Shown piece after piece: positions 27,239 to 36,181 of a stretch of 64,000 nucleotides of DNA. The notes under the pieces are model-generated. The model was not told the DNA's origin and made no database searches. It was given only the letters and a program-made list of their open reading frames with translations. The stretch is taken from assembly GCF_003026285.1 (NCBI RefSeq), contig NZ_PYOD01000002.1, positions 868,001 to 932,000 of the forward strand. Direction: 5' to 3'. A program made the position numbers and the translations under genes. The stretch's first letter is position 1. The number at the start of each line of letters is the position of its first letter. The DNA comes from Photobacterium profundum. Its GTDB lineage: Bacteria > Pseudomonadota > Gammaproteobacteria > Enterobacterales > Vibrionaceae.

Positions 27239-27253
27239 TGGGTCATTTGTGTC
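27239..27253. promoter_or_regulatory. Enhancer-like element, copy 3
   Basis: TGGGTCATTTGTGTC is identical to the first 15 bases of the element upstream of phnD and lies about 60 bases upstream of the -24 box of the phosphodiesterase gene. The adjoining two-component regulator is the obvious candidate to bind it. Confidence 0.6.
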
Positions 27254-27293
27254 TCTGTTTTTATGAGTGTTAATGGTAATGAATGATGCAGCC

Positions 27294-28649
27294 CTATTGT
27301 GTTTTGAAACTGTCTTTATCGAGGTGGTGTTTTTTCATTTTCCGGTAGAGGGTTTTACGAGGTAAATTGAGTTTCGTTGACACCTCATTGATGTTACCCA
27401 ATGTTTCGATGAGGGCTTCAGTCAGTACATTCCTTTCGTATTGTTCCATCTGTTTTTCGAAAGCAAAATCGTCGCCACAAGACTCAGCGATAGGTGTTTG
27501 TAAGTCGAAGCCATCTCCGACAATGCCCAGTACAAAGCGGTCTGCAACATTACGTAATTCACGGACATTTCCAGGCCAAGAGTGACGGCAGAGTTGTTGT
27601 ATTTGTTCGGCATAAATAGTGGAAGGGCGTGTTTTATATTTCTGACTCGCTTGAATAACAAAATGTCGGAATAACAATTGGATGTCTTCTTTACGTTCTT
27701 GCAATGAAGGGAGGTGTAAGCTCGCAATATTGAGGCGATAAAAAAGGTCGGCACGAAATTCCCCCGATTCACTGAGGCTAGCAAGGTCAGCTTTACTGGC
27801 TGCAATAACAACCATATCAATAGGGATCAGCACATTACCGCCTACCCGCTCAATTACACGCTCTTGAATGACGCGCAACAGCTTAATTTGCACTGCAATA
27901 GGCATGCTTTCTATTTCATCAAGAAATAGAGTGCCACCATTGGCTTGTTCTAGTTTTCCTATACGCTTTTTATTCGCACTGGTAAATGATCCTGCTTCAT
28001 GACCAAATAATTCACTTTCAATGATGCTCTCTGTCATTCCTCCACAGTTGATGGCGACAAAAGGTTTGTCTTTGCGGCGGCTAAAGGTATGTAACGCACG
28101 AGCAATGACTTCTTTTCCTGTGCCTGTTTCACCATTGATGATGGTATCTACACCGGTATGGGCAAGTGCCAATACTTGTTTGCGAATATTCTCAATGGAT
28201 TTCGATTGGCCAATGATGGCGGCTTCTATAGGTATATCAGGTGTGGTATCTGTTGAAGATTGGGCTGTTTGGGTTTGTTGACTGTGCGTTAATGCGAGGT
28301 TCAGTTTACTAATTATTTCATCTGCATTGAGTGGTTTTTCAAGAAAATCGAAAGCACCTAGTTTGATTGCTTCTATCGCCATCGGAATATCACCATGTCC
28401 ACTCATTAATAGGACTGGCACATTGGGTGCTCTGTGTTGAATGGCACTCAGTAATGTTAATCCATCAATCGCGGGCATCCGAACATCGCACAATACAACT
28501 GAACGACTATTTGGAGTGAGTGACTTCAAGCCCTGATTTGGATCGGTGAAGGCACTGACCCGAAAGCCTTCTAATTCCAGCATTTCACTTACGGCTTCTA
28601 CAACGTCGAGTTCATCATCGATGAGTACAATGTGCTTGTCTAAAATCAT
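27294..28649 (-). CDS. NtrC-family sigma-54 response regulator (PgtA/DctD-like)
   Basis: The 451-residue protein has a receiver domain (phospho-acceptor Asp55 in VVLCDVRMPAIDG, conserved Lys in LEKPL), a central AAA+ domain (Walker A GETGTGKE, Walker B GGTLFLDEIESM) and a C-terminal Fis-type helix-turn-helix (NINEVSTKLNLPRKTLYRKM). The sigma-54 contact loop reads GSFTSA instead of the usual GAFTGA; Phe and Thr are retained. DctD/PgtA-type regulators are the nearest group by domain order and neighbouring kinase. It overlaps the kinase gene by four bases. It most likely activates the two sigma-54 promoters found just downstream. Confidence 0.88.
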   Translation of the reverse strand: MILDKHIVLIDDELDVVEAVSEMLELEGFRVSAFTDPNQGLKSLTPNSRSVVLCDVRMPAIDGLTLLSAIQHRAPNVPVLLMSGHGDIPMAIEAIKLGAFDFLEKPLNADEIISKLNLALTHSQQTQTAQSSTDTTPDIPIEAAIIGQSKSIENIRKQVLALAHTGVDTIINGETGTGKEVIARALHTFSRRKDKPFVAINCGGMTESIIESELFGHEAGSFTSANKKRIGKLEQANGGTLFLDEIESMPIAVQIKLLRVIQERVIERVGGNVLIPIDMVVIAASKADLASLSESGEFRADLFYRLNIASLHLPSLQERKEDIQLLFRHFVIQASQKYKTRPSTIYAEQIQQLCRHSWPGNVRELRNVADRFVLGIVGDGFDLQTPIAESCGDDFAFEKQMEQYERNVLTEALIETLGNINEVSTKLNLPRKTLYRKMKKHHLDKDSFKTQ

Positions 28650-30540
28650 GATTGTGTGCCTTGCTGTAGAGATACAATGAATTCTGTGCCTTGGTGTTGG
28701 ATAGATTCGGCTCGAATCGATCCTCCAAAGTCTTTAATGATGTTATAGGCAATCGATAAGCCTAACCCTAAGCCTTTGCCTGATACTTTTCGGGTATAAA
28801 ATGGATCGAATATATGCGGGATATCTTCAGTTGGGATCCCTGCGCCATTGTCTTTTACGATAATTTGAACCGTGGATAATGATTCACCAACCGCGATGGT
28901 TATTTGTGGGGTCGGATTGTGTTCGACAGCATCGATAGCATTGCTAATGAGATTGACCAACACTTGTTCTAACCGAATGCTGTTAGCACGAACCCAATAA
29001 GGCGCTTGGTTAGAGTAATTAATGACGATGTTATTGCGGCGGCTTTCAAATAATTCGATAGCATCTTGGATCACGCTAGCAAGTTCGACGTCTTCCATCT
29101 TTCCATCGCTTTTTCGTGAAAATGCTTTTAAGTGACGAGTGATGGCTGCTGTTTTATCTAATAACACATCTATTTTTTGTAAATTGATCAACGCTTTGTC
29201 GACTCTCTGTTTTTCTAGCCATCGCTGTGCACTACGAACATGGCTATTTACAGCGGTAAGTGGTTGATTGATTTCATGAGTAATACCAACACTCAGTTGC
29301 CCTAAAGCGGCTAATTTACCTGCTTGGATTAATTCATCTTGGGTAATTCTTAGCTTTTCTTCTGCTAATGTTCGTTCTCAACCTCGGCTTCTAATTTTCT
29401 ATTGGTTTGCTTAACCACCTTGGCGGTTGTTTGGAATACGGTGAGGTACTTTGCCATTTGAGTCACTTCATCGTGGCCTCTAATCGCGACTTCAGTATCT
29501 AAATGACCCGTTGAAATAGCAAACATATTGTCTTTTAGATGAAGTAAGCGTTGCAGAATGTTTTTACGTACGTAGAACCATGAAATCGCAGCCGCTGCGA
29601 CCACACTGAATATTGAAAGGAGTAAAGATAGGCGTTGATTATCCATTAAAGACTGCTGTGCTTGGCTGATCGACGTGTCGATATTACGGTTCATTTTTGC
29701 GGTGTTACTTTCTATTTGTACGATCAGTTGGTTGAGGTGTTTACGGCTATTTTGTAGGAAGTATTGCTCTTGATAGCGATGATCGAGCGTTTTGTTTTTA
29801 AGTGCATATAAACTGCTGCTACTTGACGCGAGGTTGTAGATGACGGTGAGCTGTTGATCAAGAGTTGGGTGATTTTGTTTAAGATTACCGATTGCCCAGA
29901 GTTTCCACCATTCCTCTCCGATTTGTTCTAGGCGATAGCTGGTGTAATCTAATTCATTAAAGCTGGAATCGTTATAGAGTTTTTCGACTAGCCCCAATTG
30001 GTAGTACAGCAAAGATTTGAGTTGCGCATATTGGATTTTATTTTTGCTGCTTTCTGATAGTTGGTCGAGGGAAGTACTGGCTTGTTTTAATAATGGATAA
30101 AACCCTTCGAGTAGATTTCGCAGTTCTTGATTAAAATGCTGAGATTCTATTTCACTCTGAAACAATAAACTGAGGCTATTGCTGACCTGTGCAATAAGAT
30201 CTTTGTAATAAGAATGATATTCAGGAAAATGGATCATGATGTTATCCATGGTAAGGATAGCGTGTTCAATTTTTTCCATGGCTTGCTCACGTTCGATATT
30301 AGATTCTGCCTCACTGAGCTCAGAAGAGGTCGTAATGATAATTCGGACCATATCGTTCAATCGTGCGGCTTGCTCTAAGGCGGGAATATCACTCTCTTTT
30401 AAGGCGACTAAACGTTGATTTAAATCGTTGAAAGTAAAAGATGATATGCCAGAAAGGAACAACGTTGTCATCGACAGCATTGCGAGCGCCAATACAAGTC
30501 GAAGTTCAATTCCTTTCCATTTGAACATAGCTTTTCCCAT
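28646..30540 (-). pseudogene. Sensor histidine kinase, interrupted by a frameshift
   Basis: Two reading frames together make one kinase of about 630 residues. The first (30540-29365) has a short cytoplasmic tail, a membrane helix, a helical periplasmic domain of about 250 residues, a second helix (LLSIFSVVAAAAISWFYV) and a HAMP linker, then ends at LEAEVENEH. The continuation in the other frame reads RTLAEEKLRITQDEL and includes the H-box (LSVGITHEINQPL), N-box (LVNLISNAIDAV) and G-boxes (VKDNGAGI, GKGLGLGLS). The shift lies near 29373-29382, where one missing C (AACCGA to AACGA) would restore a continuous gene. Layout resembles PgtB/TorS-type sensors. Either the gene is broken or the base is a sequencing error. 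Confidence 0.75.
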
Positions 30541-30730
30541 GACAACCTATTTGCTATAAAGCAGAGAAACGAAGTTATCACAATATAAGTTGTTAACGAT
30601 GTGTTAACATCTCATATTGTTAATCTAAATGATATTTTTATCGTTTATTCTTCAGGTTGATGTGTTCATACATTGCACACCGTAAAAATAGAATGCTGAT
30701 TTCTTGAGGGGAATAGTGCTGTCTCTGTTG

Positions 30731-31648
30731 CTACTGGCTCTTTATCTTTAGATGTTTCGCGAATTGCCCTGGAGTGATTCCAATTGCTTTTTTGAAGTGG
30801 CGGTGTAGGTGGCTTTGATCATGAAAGCCAGCTTCTTGAGCGGCATCAGAGATTTTATGTCCTTGGCTAATGAGCTTTTTAGCCAATCGTAAACGAGATT
30901 GAATTTGATAAGCATGTGGCGGCAAACCAAAGGTTTTTTGGAATGAACGAACTAAGTGGAAAGGGCTTATTGAGGCTAATTGTGCCAATTCTTGCAAGGT
31001 AATATCAGCACTGGGGAAGTCATCTAAAAATTCTTTAACAAGAGCAAGTTGACGCTGGCTTTTTGGTGGTTCGCTCAGTGTTGTTCGACCTTTACCATGC
31101 TTACACATTAACTTTGTGAGCGCGCTATACAATAAGGTTTCGCGTAATAAACGGTTAGATGATTTTTCTAAGGTATCGAAAACTAAACGTAATTGATTAG
31201 CGAGTTCGAGATCGTAAACGACAGGATCAGAGAAGTAGGGCGCACTTGAGCATGGGGCGTTCAATTCTTTTCGTATTTGCTCAAACTGTGCAGGCAAAGG
31301 GTACATCGCCTTGTATGACCAACCTCCTTCAGCTGCTGAATGACCACTGTGAACATCATCGGCGTTAACCAATATAATACTGCCTTGGGGAGCAACATGG
31401 TTTCCCCCTGTTCGATAGAATTTTTGTGCGCCTTTTTCAATAACGCCAACGGTATAGCCTTCATGGCTATGGCGGGAAAAATTTTGATGATGGTACTGCG
31501 CATCCAAAACTTCTAAGCCACCGAGTTCATCTGCGAAGCGATAGGTCGCTTGTTCCTTGATGGCTGGCGATTTCTTGATACTGTCTTGTTGGCTTGTATT
31601 TTTTGACTCAGACACATCCACCGCCCAGTAAATTGAAAAAAGAAACAC
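30731..31648 (-). CDS. AraC-family regulator with cupin sensor domain
   Basis: The protein of up to 305 residues has an N-terminal cupin (FSRHSHEGYTVGVIEKG, then VNADDVHSG) that usually binds a small ligand, and a C-terminal pair of AraC helix-turn-helix motifs (TLQELAQLASISPFHLVRSF and ISDAAQEAGFHDQSHLHRHF). The start is uncertain: the longest frame begins with GTG at 31648, and in-frame GTG codons ten codons later are equally possible; no ATG lies nearby. It is a single gene between the kinase and an exported protein. This AraC type is often next to AzlC/LysE exporters, but none is adjacent here. Confidence 0.85.
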   Translation of the reverse strand: MFLFSIYWAVDVSESKNTSQQDSIKKSPAIKEQATYRFADELGGLEVLDAQYHHQNFSRHSHEGYTVGVIEKGAQKFYRTGGNHVAPQGSIILVNADDVHSGHSAAEGGWSYKAMYPLPAQFEQIRKELNAPCSSAPYFSDPVVYDLELANQLRLVFDTLEKSSNRLLRETLLYSALTKLMCKHGKGRTTLSEPPKSQRQLALVKEFLDDFPSADITLQELAQLASISPFHLVRSFQKTFGLPPHAYQIQSRLRLAKKLISQGHKISDAAQEAGFHDQSHLHRHFKKAIGITPGQFAKHLKIKSQ

Positions 31649-31712
31649 AGCGATAATTTGCTATGCCTTTCATCATAACCTACTCGGAAAACCTTTTTTT
31701 GTACAAAATTGC

Positions 31713-32270
31713 TCAAATGAATGCAGTGATAGCGGTTTGAGCCTCTGGAATATGCAGTACGCCAAGTTTTACTGCCGACGGTACATTTAAAGAGCCTTTT
31801 ACTATTTCAATCAAGGCATCAATATCGCTAACGATGGTATCGTTGATGTTTGTTCCTGTTGGTATTTCATGCAGTAAAACGCTCGCTTTTCCTTCTTTGA
31901 ACATCACTTTAAAGTAGTGCCCTTTACTGGATTCGAACACATAGAACTCAGTGTTTTCTTGTTGAGTTAAATCTTTTTTATTTAGTTTCATTTGCATTTG
32001 ATAGAGCAGCATACTCAGCTTTTGGTTGTAGTTGCCACCTTGCGAAGCTGAAATGAAATTCGCATTTATAGCCTGATACATAGCGGCTTGCACCGAGAAT
32101 GTTTTACTGGGTACATGAGTTAATGCACCTGAACCTAAACCGTCCATCACACAGGCGAAGCTCGTGCTGGGTAAGATCAATGATATTGCTAATAACAGCG
32201 GTTTGATTGTCCGTTTTTTTTGACCCGTGCTTGTTTCTTTATCAAAGAATGATATGGGAAGTAAACGCAT
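31713..32270 (-). CDS. Exported protein of unknown function
   Basis: I do not recognise the family. The ATG at 32270 has AGAGG about eight bases upstream. The 185-residue product has a polar 22-residue head, then a hydrophobic stretch and SFA-C (LLLAISLILPSTSFACVMDG), compatible with a signal peptide; a lipobox is less clear because the residue pattern before the Cys is TSFAC. The mature part is predicted mixed alpha/beta, with FYVFESSKGHYFKVMFKEGKASVLLHEI resembling a small beta-sheet (read in two parts). Single cysteine only. It is a stand-alone gene before the alkylsulfatase terminator. Confidence 0.55.
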   Translation of the reverse strand: MRLLPISFFDKETSTGQKKRTIKPLLLAISLILPSTSFACVMDGLGSGALTHVPSKTFSVQAAMYQAINANFISASQGGNYNQKLSMLLYQMQMKLNKKDLTQQENTEFYVFESSKGHYFKVMFKEGKASVLLHEIPTGTNINDTIVSDIDALIEIVKGSLNVPSAVKLGVLHIPEAQTAITAFI

Positions 32271-32313
32271 TAAATATACCTCTGAATTAAATAAATAAGA
32301 CATTGTTACATTA

Positions 32314-32397
32314 AAAAAAGCCACTTAGCGTTATTTACATCAATCGATACAGGGCTGAACTCTTGATGTGAGGGGCTCTATTAAGTGGCTAGTTTTT
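32314..32397. terminator. Long structured terminator with nested hairpin
   Basis: AGCCACTTA (32319) pairs with TAAGTGGCT (32382), with T-runs on both outer sides. Between them ACATCAA (32338) pairs with TTGATGT (32363), giving a nested arm. It terminates the alkylsulfatase transcript leftward and could also stop rightward transcription. The size is unusual for a simple terminator. Confidence 0.6.
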
Positions 32398-32472
32398 TCT
32401 GTCATTAGTTACCCATACTGTTTTTCAACGGTAATTTTATTGATTAACTAATGATATCGTTTAGGTTATGTA

Positions 32473-34530
32473 TTAACGGTTGATCGGTGATTCTTGTGTT
32501 TTCGATTTACCGTAACTGTAGCCTGAGTGGTCTTGTGGCTCGATGATATTGAAGTAGGCTTCAAAATTATCTAAGTAGCCTGTCAGTTCACCCAGTTTGT
32601 CGAGTGTACCGTCGAATTCAACTTCGCCCGTTTTGATCAGCTCTTGCATCGTGGCTGTTTGGGTCAGTAGTTTAGTGAAAGCACTGCGATTCATCGTCAG
32701 TGAAAAATCAGGGTTAATAACGTCAAATCCTTCGATAGAGCTTAAGCGTCCGTTCTTTACTTCAACAGCGAACTTTTCATTATCATCTTTCACTATAAGG
32801 TTTGCGCGCATTTCAAAGCCCGCTTCAGCCGCTTTAGGGCCATTAAGTCGTACACCCATATAGTTTAAGAAGTCAGACGTTGGCATATTTTGAATCATAT
32901 CGGCACTGGCTGTTTTGGTTGATGCGCCTTTACTAATACCATGGCGCAATTCATCAACCCCAACAAGGAATACGTTACGCTCACCCGATGACTCGCTTTG
33001 GTATCCTAGCTGTTCTAAACAGTCTGCCTGTAAAAAGCGAGCCTGTTTGTTGGTTGGCTCAGCAAATACCACCTTATTTACAATTTCGGCACACCAGCGG
33101 TACTCTCCTTTTTTAAAGGCTTTAAAACCCGCGTTCATGATGTTCTCTGTACCAAAGTCAGCCACATAACGATCGGCCGAATCTTTTGTGCTTAACGGTA
33201 TCAACGTCGCAGGGTTCATATCAAAATAACCTAAGTATTTATTGATTACTGCTTTGGCATTACGGTGGTAACTGCCATGATAACCTCGTAAATACCATTC
33301 GTTAGATAGCGCATCTGGTACGTAGAATTCATCTTGAATATCGTTAATGTTGACACCGTGGTTAGCTAATCGAAGTGATTCATCGTGAATATAACCATAC
33401 ATATCGCGTTGCTTTTCAAGGAAATCGACAATGTTGTCATTGCCCCAACGCGGCCAAGTATGGGATGCAATTAGGGTCTCAGCATCATGACCAAACGAGT
33501 ACAGCGCTTCGTTAATCACATCAGCCCATTGCAACGTATCGCGAACGAATGCACCACGCAGGGTGTACACATTATGTAATCCACCAACAGTGGTTTCTGC
33601 ACCCCAATAGGTTTTGTATTCTGGTATATAGGTATTCATTTCTGATGGTGCTTCTGTTTCTGGTGCGTTTTGCATCACCATCTCTAGCCCATCGACTGTA
33701 ATAGTTTCTATATCATCTTTGATTTCTTTGGTTGGGATGATCAGAGACAGCTCACCTGAGGCCACACTTTTACCGATAGCAGCATCAACTTGTCCTTGTG
33801 GCCCTTTATCAAGCGCGGTGCCGTATTGGTACAGTACACGGCGTGACATGGCAGTACCGGCTAAAATATTTTCAGAGATTGAATGTTTAGTGAAACCACG
33901 CGGTGCAATAATTTGTACTTTACCTTCGTTCACTTCTTGTTGAGAAACAATGCCTTTTACGCCACCGAAATGGTCTGCATGGGAGTGTGAATATACAACG
34001 GCTTTAATGGGTAGATTGCCGTCTTTTACATGTTTCTTAAAGAGAGTGTATGCGGCTTCTGCTGTTTCTGGAATCGTGAGAGGATCAAAAACAATCCATC
34101 CATTATCTGAACGGATAAATGTGATATTTGCAAGATCGTAACCACGTACTTGATATACGCCGTCACGTACTTCAAACAAACCATGCTTCATATTTAGAAC
34201 GGCCTGACGCTGCATGCTTGGGTTGACAGTATCGAAGTCTTTTCCTTCAAGAAGGAAGTCGTAATTGCCTAACTCCCAAGCCACATTTTTACCATCTTTA
34301 CTTATTATTTTGAGATTATCTTCACGAGCAATTAAACCTTTATCCGCGAGCTTAAAATCTTTTTTATCGGCGAAATTAAGCTTCTCTCTTAACGATTGAT
34401 TAAATTCAGCTGTTGTCTCTGTTGCTGCTTTAGATTCTGCCGTGAATTCAGGTAGCGTGATTAGATTTGAATTTGCATATGAGAAAGGAGCTGCAATCGC
34501 AAGCGCTAACGGTAGTAGTTTAGTTTTCAT
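32473..34530 (-). CDS. Secreted alkylsulfatase (SdsA1/YjcS-like)
   Basis: The 685-residue protein has a signal peptide (MKTKLLPLALAIAAPFSYA), a metallo-beta-lactamase domain with the zinc motif SHSHADHFGG (His182, His184, Asp186, His187), an alkylsulfatase dimerisation domain (around residues 400-540) and a C-terminal SCP2-like lipid-binding domain. SdsA1 of Pseudomonas (658 residues) hydrolyses primary alkyl sulfates such as dodecyl sulfate to the alcohol and sulfate; family knowledge. Here it is likely periplasmic. A LysR-type regulator is divergently encoded, with two palindromic boxes in the 228-base gap, as in several sulfatase loci. Confidence 0.9.
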   Translation of the reverse strand: MKTKLLPLALAIAAPFSYANSNLITLPEFTAESKAATETTAEFNQSLREKLNFADKKDFKLADKGLIAREDNLKIISKDGKNVAWELGNYDFLLEGKDFDTVNPSMQRQAVLNMKHGLFEVRDGVYQVRGYDLANITFIRSDNGWIVFDPLTIPETAEAAYTLFKKHVKDGNLPIKAVVYSHSHADHFGGVKGIVSQQEVNEGKVQIIAPRGFTKHSISENILAGTAMSRRVLYQYGTALDKGPQGQVDAAIGKSVASGELSLIIPTKEIKDDIETITVDGLEMVMQNAPETEAPSEMNTYIPEYKTYWGAETTVGGLHNVYTLRGAFVRDTLQWADVINEALYSFGHDAETLIASHTWPRWGNDNIVDFLEKQRDMYGYIHDESLRLANHGVNINDIQDEFYVPDALSNEWYLRGYHGSYHRNAKAVINKYLGYFDMNPATLIPLSTKDSADRYVADFGTENIMNAGFKAFKKGEYRWCAEIVNKVVFAEPTNKQARFLQADCLEQLGYQSESSGERNVFLVGVDELRHGISKGASTKTASADMIQNMPTSDFLNYMGVRLNGPKAAEAGFEMRANLIVKDDNEKFAVEVKNGRLSSIEGFDVINPDFSLTMNRSAFTKLLTQTATMQELIKTGEVEFDGTLDKLGELTGYLDNFEAYFNIIEPQDHSGYSYGKSKTQESPINR

Positions 34531-34640
34531 GTCATCTCTCTTTAAATTAATGTAGCGATTCGAAAGGACCGTACTGTTTTTATGAGATGATTTTAAAAAA
34601 AACAGCTATATTGAACACTATAGTCAACGTATGTTTAAGT

Positions 34641-34655
34641 ATTTACAATATGAAT
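34641..34655. promoter_or_regulatory. LysR box candidate, copy 1
   Basis: ATTTACAATATGAAT is a near-copy (three differences) of the perfect palindrome 61 bases away. It lies between the alkylsulfatase and its divergent LysR regulator. Confidence 0.4.
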
Positions 34656-34701
34656 GGCTGTTTCTTTTTGCTCTTGGGTCAGTCGTAACTGCACTTATTA
34701 T

Positions 34702-34716
34702 ATTTACAATGTAAAT
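34702..34716. promoter_or_regulatory. LysR box candidate, copy 2
   Basis: ATTTAC-AAT-GTAAAT is a perfect 15-bp palindrome with the T-N11-A pattern of LysR-type regulators, about 43 bases upstream of the regulator start. Autoregulation and divergent control are expected. Confidence 0.5.
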
Positions 34717-34758
34717 AATGATGATAGTTCTCATGCAGTGTGAATAGTAGGGATACTG

Positions 34759-35676
34759 ATGTCACAGAATAAACATTTTGATTTGAACCTGTTACGTGTT
34801 TTTTTAAGTGTATATAACACGTGCTCATTTACAAAAGCGGCAGAAGAGTTAGATCTTACTCAATCATCAGTGAGTAATGCGATTTTGCGTTTAAAGAAAA
34901 CAGTCGGGGAAGAATTGTTTATCCGTGCTGGGCGTGGCATTCAACCGACAGCGGTAGCGAATCAGCTGTACCACCAACTCGAAAACTCCATGTTGAAAGT
35001 AGAGCAAACGGTGAATAGCTTTGAACAATTTGATCCATTACATACCGCACGAGAGTTTCATGTTTATGCGATTGAATCCGTGATACATATATTGCAACCG
35101 AGGCTAGATAAGTATCTAAAAGATTACGCCCCAACGATTATTTTTCATGAGCTACCTGCTCAAGAACAGCAAATGTATGATCAGTTGCAAGCTGAACAAA
35201 TTGATGTTGTGCTTGATATTGTTCAACCTGATGTTGTCTCGTTATCGAGTGAGGCAATATTAAGTGAAAAAATGTGCTGCGTTGTAAGCCGTCATCATCC
35301 ACGTATTAATGAAGTTCTATCGAAAGAGCAATTTCTTGAAGAGTCTCATGTTTTTTTCAATATGCGACGCTTTAATCTGACGATTGCTGATTATTTTACG
35401 TATGAGCGACTGCCTTACCGAAAGATGTATTGTGAGCATAGTTCACTCATGAGTATGCTAGCGACAACCGCACGCAGTGAAGCCATTTCAATGGCACCCT
35501 ATTCATTAGCTAAACAATGTGAAGGTATGTTTGAATTGAGGCTAATTGATTCTCCTTATAAAACGAAACCAATCAATATTTTTATGGTGTGGCCTTCTCG
35601 TTTAAAAAATAATACCTCGCATACTTGGTTACGAGAAGCGATATTGACGGTTTCGAAAGAATTGAAGAGTCACTGA
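34759..35676 (+). CDS. LysR-family regulator, probably of the alkylsulfatase
   Basis: The 305-residue protein has the N-terminal LysR helix-turn-helix (LRVFLSVYNTCSFTKAAEEL then DLTQSSVSNAILRLKKTVG) and an effector-binding domain (residues about 90-300). It is transcribed away from the alkylsulfatase gene, and the shared intergenic DNA contains two T-N11-A boxes. This is the usual arrangement for an activator of the divergent gene. The effector may be an alkyl sulfate or fatty alcohol; this is inference. Confidence 0.88.
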   Translation: MSQNKHFDLNLLRVFLSVYNTCSFTKAAEELDLTQSSVSNAILRLKKTVGEELFIRAGRGIQPTAVANQLYHQLENSMLKVEQTVNSFEQFDPLHTAREFHVYAIESVIHILQPRLDKYLKDYAPTIIFHELPAQEQQMYDQLQAEQIDVVLDIVQPDVVSLSSEAILSEKMCCVVSRHHPRINEVLSKEQFLEESHVFFNMRRFNLTIADYFTYERLPYRKMYCEHSSLMSMLATTARSEAISMAPYSLAKQCEGMFELRLIDSPYKTKPINIFMVWPSRLKNNTSHTWLREAILTVSKELKSH

Positions 35677-35714
35677 TTTACAGTGATGGTACGTTGGCTT
35701 GTTATCGTTCATTG

Positions 35715-35741
35715 TAAAAGCTCCTATTATCAAGGAGCTTT
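35715..35741. terminator. Bidirectional terminator after the LysR gene
   Basis: AAAAGCTCCT pairs with AGGAGCTTTT around a 7-base loop. It serves the LysR gene and the convergent remnant. Confidence 0.85.
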
Positions 35742-35764
35742 TATTGAATGACGAACAAAGCGGT

Positions 35765-36181
35765 TTAGAATGTATATGCCAAGCGGTAGATCAAAATGTC
35801 ACCATACCCATCAGCGCCTAACTTGTTATGATAATAACGGTACATGATCGTTGTATTAATATTATTCGTGATATTCCATCCTAAATTCAAACCACCATTA
35901 AGACCTGTACTTCCATTGTTATTAGTTGCGTAATCGTCAGCACGGAATAATTCAATTTCATTCCAATTGGCCAATAGTAAGTCTTCACCCATAAACTCAA
36001 ATACATAACCAGCACTCCAACCAACCGTTGCGCCATTAAATCCGTTAAAATCTGTAATTACATTAAAGTCATTTTTAACGTTGGTATAATTAGCAGCAAC
36101 CCAAGGTGTAAACCACCAACCATCACCACCAATATCGGTATATCCGAAGCCTAAAAAGCTATTTGTCTCTTTTCTATTGTT
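35765..36181 (-). pseudogene. C-terminal remnant of an outer-membrane beta-barrel (Tsx/OmpK-like)
   Basis: About 138 in-frame codons remain, from just after a TAG at 36184 to the normal stop. The sequence alternates aromatic and polar residues (GFGYTDIGGDGWWFTPWVAANY, read as two strands) and ends in LAYTF, the C-terminal Phe signature of outer-membrane barrels. The WNEIELFRADDYA and MYRYYHNKLG segments resemble the last strands of nucleoside-channel/OmpK-type proteins, but this is a visual impression. The N-terminal two-thirds and signal peptide are missing. It overlaps, in another frame, the end of a DeoR remnant, so a deletion seems to have joined the two genes. Confidence 0.6.

Noticed and set aside
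27422-27820. 132-residue frame on the minus strand inside the NtrC-type regulator
   Set aside because: A shadow of the real gene in another frame; no family pattern.
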